A DNA stretch of 12,340 bases from Acidobacteriota bacterium. Its GTDB lineage: Bacteria > Acidobacteriota > Terriglobia > Terriglobales > Acidobacteriaceae. Each line of letters begins with the position of its first letter. The first letter of the stretch is position 1. The DNA lies in contig QHVR01000137.1 of assembly GCA_003223595.1 (NCBI GenBank), forward strand, positions 1 to 12,340, read 5' to 3'. Under the pieces are notes generated by a model. That model searched no databases. It worked only from the letters and a program-made list of their open reading frames with translations, and had not been told where the DNA came from. Positions 6,807 through 11,882 of this stretch are shown here, piece after piece. Both the position numbers and the translations under genes were made by a program.

Positions 6807-6885
6807 ATTGTTGATTGATGATGGTTGAGTGTTGAAGCAGGCATTCGGGCAGATCCGGAACACTCAATATCAACGATCAACAATT
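6806..6885. repeat. 80-nt imperfect inverted repeat (MITE-like or large hairpin)
   Basis: AATTGTTGAT (6806-6815) is the exact reverse complement of ATCAACAATT (6876-6885). Further in, TTGAGTGTT (6825-6833) pairs exactly with AACACTCAA (6859-6867). The two arms are joined by partly matching bases and a 25-nt loop. A T-rich stretch follows (6884-6894). The element starts on the last base of the hydrolase stop codon and ends nine bases before the ribF ATG. It could act as a terminator or mRNA-processing hairpin, or be a small mobile repeat; I see no clear target duplication. Confidence 0.6.
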
Positions 6886-6894
6886 TTCTTTTCT

Positions 6895-7869
6895 ATGGAT
6901 GTGTTTCGCAAAGTCGAAGAGGTGCCGGCGAATTTCGGACCCGCCTATGTCAGCGTGGGAAATTTCGACGGGGTGCATCGGGCCCATGCCCATGTGTTGG
7001 GCGAGATCGTAACGAGGGCGCGGGGCAACGGCGGGAAAGCGGTGGCGGTAACGTTTGAGCCTCATCCTGCGAGGATTCTTAAGCCGGAGTCGGGGCTGAA
7101 GCTGTTGACGCCTTTGGCGGAAAAGCTGCGCTGGTTGCACGGTACCGGGATCGACGCCGTGCTGGTGCTTCCCTTCGGGCGCGATTTGTCGCTGATGACT
7201 CCGCGACAGTTTGCCGAACGCGTCCTGCGCAAGGGACTGCACGCCCGCGAGGTGCATGAGGGATTCAATTTCCGCTTTGGGCACAAGGCTGCCGGGGATG
7301 TGAGCCTGCTCGCCGAGTTGGGGCGCGAGATGGGATTCGAAGTGAAGGTCTATCCCGAGATGAGCCTGCGAGGCGAAACCGTTTCCAGCACGCAGATTCG
7401 CAAGTTGATTGCCGCGGGGCACGTGAGCCGCGCGCGACATCTGCTGGCGCGTCCGTTTTGCATTCTGGGTGTGCCGGGGCGAGGCCGCGGATATGGATCG
7501 AAGTACACCGTTCCAACCATCAATCTGGCGCGTTACGAAGAGCTTGTGCCCAAGGACGGCGTTTACATCACGTGGACTCGCGTCGCAAAAGAACGCTTTG
7601 ATTCGGTGACCAATGTGGGGAATCGTCCCACCTTTGGCGCGGAGTTGTTCGCCATTGAAACCCACCTGTTGAACTTTCATCCCATTGAACTGACTCCGGA
7701 CACGGAAGTGGAGATCTGTTTTTTGCAGCGATTGCGGGATGAGATCAAGTTTCCATCCGTCGACGCGCTGCGCGAACAGATTGCCCGGGATGTGAAGAAG
7801 GCCAGACGTTATTTTCATCTTTTGAGCACAGCGATAGGCAAGAGATATAACCGGGTCGGTCCCGCGTAG
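6895..7869 (+). CDS. ribF: Bifunctional riboflavin kinase / FAD synthetase
   Basis: The product has 324 residues, a normal length. It phosphorylates riboflavin to FMN and adenylylates FMN to FAD in the cytoplasm. The N-terminal nucleotidyltransferase domain shows VGNFDGVH (21-28), VTFEPHPARIL, an LPFGRDLSLMTPRQF segment, EGFNFRFG and SSTQIRKLI. The C-terminal kinase domain shows the glycine-rich GRGRGYGSK, the VPTINL metal/ATP loop, DGVYITW, NVGNRPTFG and ETHLLNF. The usual HxGH motif reads HRAH here (28-31). I chose ATG 6895 because the family's N-terminus follows it; the frame is open to GTG 6829, but that extension is encoded by the inverted repeat. No Shine-Dalgarno sequence precedes the ATG. 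The stop TAG lies inside copy 2 of the hairpin repeat. Confidence 0.9.
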   Translation: MDVFRKVEEVPANFGPAYVSVGNFDGVHRAHAHVLGEIVTRARGNGGKAVAVTFEPHPARILKPESGLKLLTPLAEKLRWLHGTGIDAVLVLPFGRDLSLMTPRQFAERVLRKGLHAREVHEGFNFRFGHKAAGDVSLLAELGREMGFEVKVYPEMSLRGETVSSTQIRKLIAAGHVSRARHLLARPFCILGVPGRGRGYGSKYTVPTINLARYEELVPKDGVYITWTRVAKERFDSVTNVGNRPTFGAELFAIETHLLNFHPIELTPDTEVEICFLQRLRDEIKFPSVDALREQIARDVKKARRYFHLLSTAIGKRYNRVGPA

Positions 7870-7910
7870 GGACAGCGACCACGGCTGTCCAGTCGAGCGA
7901 AGCGCGACAG
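7865..7910 (+). repeat. Dispersed hairpin repeat, copy 2
   Basis: The element begins CGTAGGGACAGC. GGACAGC (7870-7876) pairs perfectly with GCTGTCC (7884-7890), and a GAGCGAAGCGCGAC tail follows. Order and spacing match copies 1 and 3. The TAG of the opening CGTAG is the ribF stop codon, so the gene's end merges with the repeat. It is not followed by a T run, so it is not a classical terminator. Confidence 0.65.
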
Positions 7911-7935
7911 CTGCGGCCTGCGCGTTTTCGCACCC

Positions 7936-7944
7936 TGCTAGAAT
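7936..7944 (+). promoter_or_regulatory. Extended -10 promoter of the MFS gene
   Basis: TGCTAGAAT is an extended -10 box (TGn plus TAGAAT). Transcription would start near 7951, giving a leader of about 18 nt before ATG 7969. The identical nine bases lie on the minus strand upstream of ypdA (11400-11392). No clear -35 box is seen, which is usual with extended -10 promoters. Confidence 0.45.
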
Positions 7945-7968
7945 CCGCAGGATTTGTGTTTCTCTGCC

Positions 7969-9237
7969 ATGGCCATAGGCCCATTCCAAGTCATCCGCTT
8001 AGCGACCCCCGGGCAACGGCGAACGCTGCTAGCCGCCTCCATGGGCTGGGCGCTCGACGCGTTTGACGCCATGCTGTATTCGCTTGTGCTTGCCATGCTC
8101 ATGCGCGATCTGGCGATGAGCAAAACTATGGCGGGATCGCTAGGCACGTTAACCCTGCTGGCCTCAGGAATTGGGGGCGTGCTGTTCGGCTTTGTGGCCG
8201 ACCGCATCGGGCGCAAGCATGCGCTGATGGCGAGCATTCTGACTTACTCGGTGTGCTCGTTTGCTTCCGGGCTAGCCACCAGCATCGCCATGCTGGCGGT
8301 GGCGCGCTTCCTGCTGGGATTGGGCATGGGCGGCGAATGGAATACGGGCGCCACGCTCGTAGCCGAGAGTTGGCCGACGGAACTGCGGGCGAAAGCGCTT
8401 TCCATCGTGCAGAGCTCATGGGCTCTGGGATTTGCGGCGGCGGCGCTCGTCGCCGGGCCGGTCTCACGGTATTACGGATGGCGGGCCGTGTTCTTTGTAG
8501 GAGTTTTGCCGGCCCTGGTTACGTTATGGATGCAAGGGAGCGTTCCGGAATCCGAAATGTGGCGAGAGCGGGATTCTGAGGCGAAGGCCCTCCCGGCGGG
8601 GCGGCAGCAGGGCCCGGTCCGCGCAGCGGCATTCTCTACCCTTTTCCGGCCGCCTCTGGTGAAGCATACGTTCGCCCTGCTGCTCTTCAACTTCTTTGCC
8701 ATGTTTTCGTGGTGGGGGCTCTTCACCTGGCTCCCGCCTTATTTGTCCCTTCCGGTCTCGCAGGGTGGGCGTGGGTTCGGAGTGTTTGGCATGACCACGC
8801 TTCTGGTGGTGCTTAATCTGTGCGGGATGTTTCCCGGATACGCCAGCTTTGGATGGGTAGCCGACCGCATCGGGCGGAGGAAAGCGTTTTTGAGCTACTG
8901 CCTGGTCGCGGCTGTGCTGATTCCGCTCTACGCTGCGGCGCGATCCCAGCTCGTGCTGCTGGTGCTGGGTACATTGGTTGCATTTTTCGGTACCGGAATC
9001 TTCTCCGGCTCGGGGATCGTTGGCAGCGAGATCTTCCCTACCGCCGTGCGCGCGCGGGCTCTGGGGTTCACCTATAACGGGGCGCGCACCCTGAGTTCGC
9101 TGGCTCCTTTGGTAATCGGGCGAGTAGGACAACTGAAGGGGTTAAGCTGGGCCTTCTATTTGTGCGCGGCGGGATATCTGTTGGCCGCGCTGATGACCAC
9201 GCAGTTGCCAGAAACTAAGGGAAAGACGCTGGACTGA
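7969..9237 (+). CDS. MFS transporter, probable organic acid or sugar:H+ symporter
   Basis: The product has 422 residues, with a hydrophobic pattern consistent with about 12 membrane helices and a cytoplasmic loop in the middle (about 190-225, RERDSEAKALPAGRQQ). The first helix carries two aspartates in MGWALDAFDAMLYS (D30, D33), as in metabolite:H+ symporters of the aromatic-acid, sialate and lactate (JEN) type. The MFS signature GFVADRIGRK (74-83) follows helix 2 and is echoed by GWVADRIGRR in the second half. RFLLGLGMGGEW and AESWPTEL are also typical of that group. The C-terminus PETKGKTL resembles sugar porters. The substrate cannot be assigned. I chose ATG 7969; a TTG at 7954 would add five residues. 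The extended -10 box upstream suggests its own promoter. No terminator hairpin is obvious after the stop. Confidence 0.85.
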   Translation: MAIGPFQVIRLATPGQRRTLLAASMGWALDAFDAMLYSLVLAMLMRDLAMSKTMAGSLGTLTLLASGIGGVLFGFVADRIGRKHALMASILTYSVCSFASGLATSIAMLAVARFLLGLGMGGEWNTGATLVAESWPTELRAKALSIVQSSWALGFAAAALVAGPVSRYYGWRAVFFVGVLPALVTLWMQGSVPESEMWRERDSEAKALPAGRQQGPVRAAAFSTLFRPPLVKHTFALLLFNFFAMFSWWGLFTWLPPYLSLPVSQGGRGFGVFGMTTLLVVLNLCGMFPGYASFGWVADRIGRRKAFLSYCLVAAVLIPLYAAARSQLVLLVLGTLVAFFGTGIFSGSGIVGSEIFPTAVRARALGFTYNGARTLSSLAPLVIGRVGQLKGLSWAFYLCAAGYLLAALMTTQLPETKGKTLD

Positions 9238-9363
9238 CGACCCCACAATCCGCTTCCGTACTCGCTGTAGGAAGCCAGTCGTGCGGAAATGTTCAAATTT
9301 TTGCATACAGTAATCACGGTAACCCAGGATATTCGCCAAAAGGCCCTGTGTTTTCAACGTGAT

Positions 9364-9388
9364 ATCTGTGCCAGTTTTTTTGACAGAT
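9364..9388. promoter_or_regulatory. Inverted repeat ATCTGT-N13-ACAGAT, possible regulator site
   Basis: ATCTGT (9364-9369) and ACAGAT (9383-9388) are perfect 6-bp arms in the 235-bp region upstream of the PEP-CTERM gene, just before the sigma-54-like promoter candidate. The right arm overlaps TTGACA (9380-9385), a consensus -35 box with no good -10 partner. The rest of 9238-9363 is AT-richer and holds no gene that I can support. Confidence 0.25.
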
Positions 9389-9398
9389 GGGTGTGGGC

Positions 9399-9414
9399 TG
9401 GCAGGGTACGTGCA
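9399..9414 (+). promoter_or_regulatory. Sigma-54 (RpoN)-like -24/-12 promoter candidate
   Basis: TGGCAG-N5-GTGCA matches the -24/-12 pattern TGGCAC-N5-TTGCA at the invariant GG and GC pairs, which are ten bases apart (GG 9400-9401, GC 9412-9413). Two of the outer consensus bases differ. Transcription would start near 9425, giving a leader of about 48 nt. PEP-CTERM genes of several bacteria are controlled by the PrsK/PrsR system together with RpoN, so the match makes sense in context, but it rests on sequence alone. Confidence 0.4.
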
Positions 9415-9427
9415 CATAGTAGAAGCG

Positions 9428-9459
9428 AATCAGGGCCGACCCTGATTTTGATTCAGGAG
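9428..9459 (+). promoter_or_regulatory. Leader with two mutually exclusive hairpins around the ribosome site
   Basis: AATCAGGG (9428-9435) and CCCTGATT (9440-9447) form a perfect 8-bp hairpin with a CCGA loop. The CCTGA of its right arm (9441-9445) can instead pair with TCAGG at 9453-9457, which includes the AGG of the AGGAG ribosome site (9455-9459). The first hairpin would leave the ribosome site free; the second would cover it. AGGAG ends 13 bases before the ATG, a rather long spacing. Confidence 0.4.
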
Positions 9460-9472
9460 ACCGTAAAACACT

Positions 9473-10114
9473 ATGCGCGCTGTAAAACTGCTTGCGCTGT
9501 TTATTCCCCTCACCTTTATCACTGCCTTGCCAGCAATGGCAGACACTTGCAATGCCTTCGCCAGCTTTACCTGCGCCAAATCCAGCCCCAATAACGTGCA
9601 TTTTGTCGGAACCGGAACAACGGGTCAGGACGTGGGCATTCTGTTAGGTAGCAATACCTTCAGCGTGAGCCTTGTCGGTGGAGCGGCAACCCACTTCTCT
9701 GGCGACTCGCTCATCATCCTGGCTGCGGCTCCCAACGGGCTGACTGGCAGCGTGAATGGTGTCTCGTTCACGTCGCTCGGTTCATTCCCCGAGGGCGGCG
9801 CGCTTGGCGCTATCACGGATACCTGGGAGGGTCTGGGCATTTCCGCCGGCAACATCCAATTCGGTTATGCCAACCTGGGAGCCATTACAGGCAATCCGAT
9901 CTCGATCACTGCAAGCGGCGTAGGAGCCGGAACCATCTTCTACGGTGTCTTGGTGAATTCGAGTGGAAAGATTGTTTACATCACCGCGAACTCTGAAGCC
10001 GGAGTCCTGGGTGGAAGCACTTCCGTGACGCCGGAGCCCGCCTCCTTGACGCTGCTCGGAACCGGACTGGCTGCGGTAGCCGGCCTGGTTCGTCGCAAGT
10101 CAAAGAAAGCTTAG
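9473..10114 (+). CDS. PEP-CTERM sorting domain surface protein
   Basis: The product has 213 residues. A signal peptide (MRAVKLLALFIPLTFITALPAMA, cut after about residue 23) is followed by a mature part rich in Gly, Ser, Thr and Asn, probably beta-rich, with two cysteines near its start (DTCNAFASFTC). The C-terminus TPEPASLTLLGTGLAAVAG plus an RRKSKK tail is the PEP-CTERM signal: a VPEP-like motif, a membrane helix and a basic end. An exosortase recognises such signals, and the proteins are usually tied to exopolysaccharide or floc formation. No exosortase is present in the window. The mature domain matches no family I recognise. The gene stands alone, with a sigma-54-like promoter candidate, a structured leader and a strong terminator. 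Confidence 0.88.
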   Translation: MRAVKLLALFIPLTFITALPAMADTCNAFASFTCAKSSPNNVHFVGTGTTGQDVGILLGSNTFSVSLVGGAATHFSGDSLIILAAAPNGLTGSVNGVSFTSLGSFPEGGALGAITDTWEGLGISAGNIQFGYANLGAITGNPISITASGVGAGTIFYGVLVNSSGKIVYITANSEAGVLGGSTSVTPEPASLTLLGTGLAAVAGLVRRKSKKA

Positions 10115-10134
10115 CTTCTTCATCTTCTCCGCCC

Positions 10135-10170
10135 AAGCCCTGGAGCACGTGCTCCAGGGCTTTTTCTTTT
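10135..10170 (+). terminator. Rho-independent terminator of the PEP-CTERM gene
   Basis: A perfect 28-nt palindrome (10135-10162) centred on CACGTG at 10146-10151 gives a GC-rich stem with arms AAGCCCTGGAG and CTCCAGGGCTT, followed by TTTTTCTTTT. It starts 20 bp after the stop of the PEP-CTERM gene. On the minus strand the palindrome is flanked by only a few T residues, so it mainly serves the + strand gene. Confidence 0.88.
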
Positions 10171-10204
10171 CCTCCGCGAGCGACGCGTCACGCAGCAGGC
10201 GTTA

Positions 10205-10250
10205 CGTAGAGACAGCCCCTTGGGGTCTCCCGGCGAAGCTAAGCGAGCCG
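10205..10250 (+). repeat. Dispersed hairpin repeat, copy 3
   Basis: The element begins CGTAGAGACAGCCCC and ends GCGAAGCTAAGCGAG. GAGA and CCCC (10209-10219, with a 3-nt bulge) pair with GGGGTCTC (10222-10229). It shares the first 13 bases with copy 1 and a near-identical tail. The stem has changed on both sides in a way that keeps pairing, which suggests that the structure matters. It lies between the convergent PEP-CTERM and ypdA genes. Confidence 0.7.
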
Positions 10251-10281
10251 GTCCCGGGAGATTCTCACTTCCGGCACTGCC

Positions 10282-11331
10282 CTACGGCTTCAGCCTGAGC
10301 TTCAAGTCGTCGGCGATCTGCTTGCCGTGGAAGCGTCCGTTCTCGATGAAGATTTCGTTAGTGCGCGATCCGGCAACGATGACTCCCGCCACGTAGAGAC
10401 CTTTGACATTACTTTCGAGCGAAATCGGATCGCACACTGGACGGCACTGATCCTCAGACAGCTCGATTCCCATGCTGCGCAGGAAGTCATAATCGGGGTG
10501 GTAGCCGATCAGGGCGAGCACGAAATCATTCTTCAGCCGCACGGGGCCTGAGGGCGTGTTGATCACCACGTGATCGATGCCGATCTCCTGCACGCTGCTG
10601 TTGAAGTAGGCTTCGATCTCGCCCGCCTTGATGCGGTTTTCCAGGTCAGGCTTGATCCAATACTTTACGTGCCGATGAAGCTGCGCCTCGCGATGAACCA
10701 GCGTGACCCGCGCGCCATGGCGCCATAGATCGAGAGAGGCAATAGCGGCGGAATTCTTGCCTCCAATGACCAGCACGTCATTGTCATAGTAGGGATGAGG
10801 CTCGCTGTAATAATGCGAAACCTTAGGCAGGTCCTCGCCGGGGATGCCGAGTTGATTCGCCAGATCGTAGTATCCCGTGGAGACGATGACCTTCTTGGCG
10901 CGGTAATCATGCGGACGGCCGGCGCGATCGCTGGCGCAGATGACGAAATTACCGTCTTCTCCCATCACGGTTTTGACCCACTCGTACTGGCGGACGTCCA
11001 GGTGATAATGCTCGGTAACTTTGCGGTAGTACTCCAAAGCTTCCTCGCGCGTGGGCTTCTGCTGGGCGGTGGTGAAGGGGATGTCTCCGATCTCCAGCAA
11101 CTCCGGCGTGGTGAAAAAGAGCATGCCCTTCGGGTAGTGATAGAGAGAGTTCACCAGGCATCCCTTGTCGAGGACGACGACTCTCAAGCCAACCTTTTGC
11201 GCTTCGATGGCGCAGGCCAGGCCTGTGGGACCGGCGCCGATGACGAGCACATCGCAGCGCATCTCGGGACGAGGCTTGGTCCGGGGCTGAGTCTGGGTTT
11301 CGAATTCCAGGGCGGCAAAGAAGTCAGGCAT
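10282..11331 (-). CDS. ypdA: YpdA-family FAD/NADPH oxidoreductase (bacillithiol disulfide reductase type)
   Basis: The product has 349 residues. The FAD-binding motif VIGAGPTG lies at 30-37 and the NADPH-binding segment VLVIGGKNSAA near the middle. The signature CLVNSLYHYP with FFTTPELLEIGDIPF is specific to the YpdA/Bdr group, and VAGVIVAG near the end closes the FAD domain. In Firmicutes YpdA reduces bacillithiol disulfide in the cytoplasm. Acidobacteria are among the phyla with bacillithiol genes, so the role is plausible, but no bsh gene is present. In Firmicutes the residue after GAGP is the conserved Cys14; here it is Thr36. There are about 24 residues before the Rossmann fold, and ATG at residue 24 is an alternative start without a better ribosome site. 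It converges with the PEP-CTERM gene and lies 93 bp downstream of higA on the same strand, with its own promoter candidate. Confidence 0.85.
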   Translation of the reverse strand: MPDFFAALEFETQTQPRTKPRPEMRCDVLVIGAGPTGLACAIEAQKVGLRVVVLDKGCLVNSLYHYPKGMLFFTTPELLEIGDIPFTTAQQKPTREEALEYYRKVTEHYHLDVRQYEWVKTVMGEDGNFVICASDRAGRPHDYRAKKVIVSTGYYDLANQLGIPGEDLPKVSHYYSEPHPYYDNDVLVIGGKNSAAIASLDLWRHGARVTLVHREAQLHRHVKYWIKPDLENRIKAGEIEAYFNSSVQEIGIDHVVINTPSGPVRLKNDFVLALIGYHPDYDFLRSMGIELSEDQCRPVCDPISLESNVKGLYVAGVIVAGSRTNEIFIENGRFHGKQIADDLKLRLKP

Positions 11332-11391
11332 GGAGTGAGGCAGGGTCGAACGCGAGGCGACGGGGATTCGAGCACAACCCGGAAACGGTAG

Positions 11392-11400
11392 ATTCTAGCA
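11392..11400 (-). promoter_or_regulatory. Extended -10 promoter of ypdA
   Basis: Read on the minus strand, TGCTAGAAT is identical to the box before the MFS gene. Transcription would start near 11385, leaving a leader of about 54 nt to ATG 11331. No good -35 box is visible; the hairpin at the end of higA lies there instead. Confidence 0.45.
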
Positions 11401-11413
11401 CGCTGCCGGAGGC

Positions 11414-11432
11414 CTTCCTGAGAATCAGGAAG
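11414..11432 (-). other. Hairpin across the higA stop codon
   Basis: CTTCCTGA (11414-11421) and TCAGGAAG (11425-11432) form a perfect 8-bp stem with a 3-nt loop. The TGA stop of higA (11427-11425, minus strand) is part of the stem. No T run follows on the minus strand, so it is at best a weak terminator or an mRNA-end stabiliser. Confidence 0.4.
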
Positions 11433-11751
11433 CGGAATTCGCAGCCGCCATGGAGGCGGGATGCACCTCTCGTTCGATACTGCGGGACAGCTTGTCCGCG
11501 GCGATTTCCAGATCGTATGCGGTTTGCAGATTCATCCAGAAAGCCGCGCTCGTATTGAAGTAGCGAGCCAGCCGCAGCGCCGTATCGGGAGTGATGCCGC
11601 GGCGCTCGTGAACAATTTTCGCAATCCGAGTTACGGGCACATGCAGATCCAGAGCGACACGATTCATGCTGAGCTGAAGCGGCTGCATGAAATCAGCCCG
11701 CAGAATCTCCCCCGGATGAATAAGGGAAAGACGAGTTTGAGACTTGGGCAA
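11425..11751 (-). CDS. higA: HigA-family antitoxin / HTH regulator, no adjacent toxin
   Basis: The product has 108 residues, normal for the HigA (VapI) family. HPGEIL (12-17) and the helix-turn-helix at about 27-50 (SMNRVALDLHVPVTRIAKIVHERRG) are followed by ITPDTALRLARYF and FWMNLQTAYDL (71-81), all family marks. I chose TTG 11751 because AGGAG (11765-11761, minus strand) stands nine bases upstream and HPGEIL follows at the usual distance; the first internal ATG would cut off this motif. HigA proteins bind DNA, repress their own operon and neutralise the mRNA-cleaving toxin HigB, which is normally encoded directly upstream. Only 131 bp separate this gene from the divergent fumC, so no higB fits there, and ypdA follows downstream. 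It may be an orphan antitoxin now acting as a plain regulator. A perfect palindrome in the upstream gap is its likely operator. Confidence 0.85.
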   Translation of the reverse strand: MPKSQTRLSLIHPGEILRADFMQPLQLSMNRVALDLHVPVTRIAKIVHERRGITPDTALRLARYFNTSAAFWMNLQTAYDLEIAADKLSRSIEREVHPASMAAANSAS

Positions 11752-11793
11752 AACGCGTATCTCCTGAGTTCATCTGAAGGTATTACGTTTTCG

Positions 11794-11816
11794 CGTTTAA
11801 CGTCCAGCGTTAAACG
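11794..11816. promoter_or_regulatory. Perfect palindrome, candidate HigA operator shared with fumC
   Basis: CGTTTAACG (11794-11802) and CGTTAAACG (11808-11816) are perfect 9-bp arms with a 5-bp spacer. A further CGTTTTCG half-like element precedes them (11786-11793). The site lies between the divergent higA and fumC genes, next to the fumC -10 box (about -54 to -32 of the predicted fumC start). HigA proteins commonly bind short inverted repeats in their own promoter. Binding is inferred. Confidence 0.5.
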
Positions 11817-11835
11817 ATTGCAATTCCGGAAGGGC

Positions 11836-11841
11836 TATAAT
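11836..11841 (+). promoter_or_regulatory. -10 box (TATAAT) of fumC
   Basis: A perfect TATAAT lies 41 bases before GTG 11883. With a start near 11848 the leader would be about 35 nt and would contain AGGAG (11873-11877), five bases before GTG. The -35 region is occupied by the palindrome at 11794-11816. TTCCGG elements flank the box on both sides (11824-11831 and 11842-11847). Confidence 0.5.
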
Positions 11842-11882
11842 TTCCGGTTGCGCTCATCCTTCTACCCGATTCAGGAGCACTC

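Noticed and set aside
7870..7890. Hairpin after ribF as a rho-independent terminator
   Set aside because: No T run follows, and the same structure recurs as a dispersed repeat at other sites.
6877..7989. 370-codon open frame on the minus strand
   Set aside because: It is antisense to the whole of ribF, which carries all family motifs; the translation shows no recognisable domain.
8524..9132. 202-codon open frame on the minus strand
   Set aside because: It is antisense to the MFS gene, with a highly charged, low-complexity translation and no motif.
9380..9385. TTGACA as a sigma-70 -35 box for the PEP-CTERM gene
   Set aside because: At 16-18 bp downstream there is only GC-rich sequence (around 9402-9409) with no acceptable -10 box.
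9289..9594. 101-codon open frame on the + strand before and into the PEP-CTERM gene
   Set aside because: It overlaps the PEP-CTERM signal peptide in another frame, has no ribosome site and covers the promoter/leader region.
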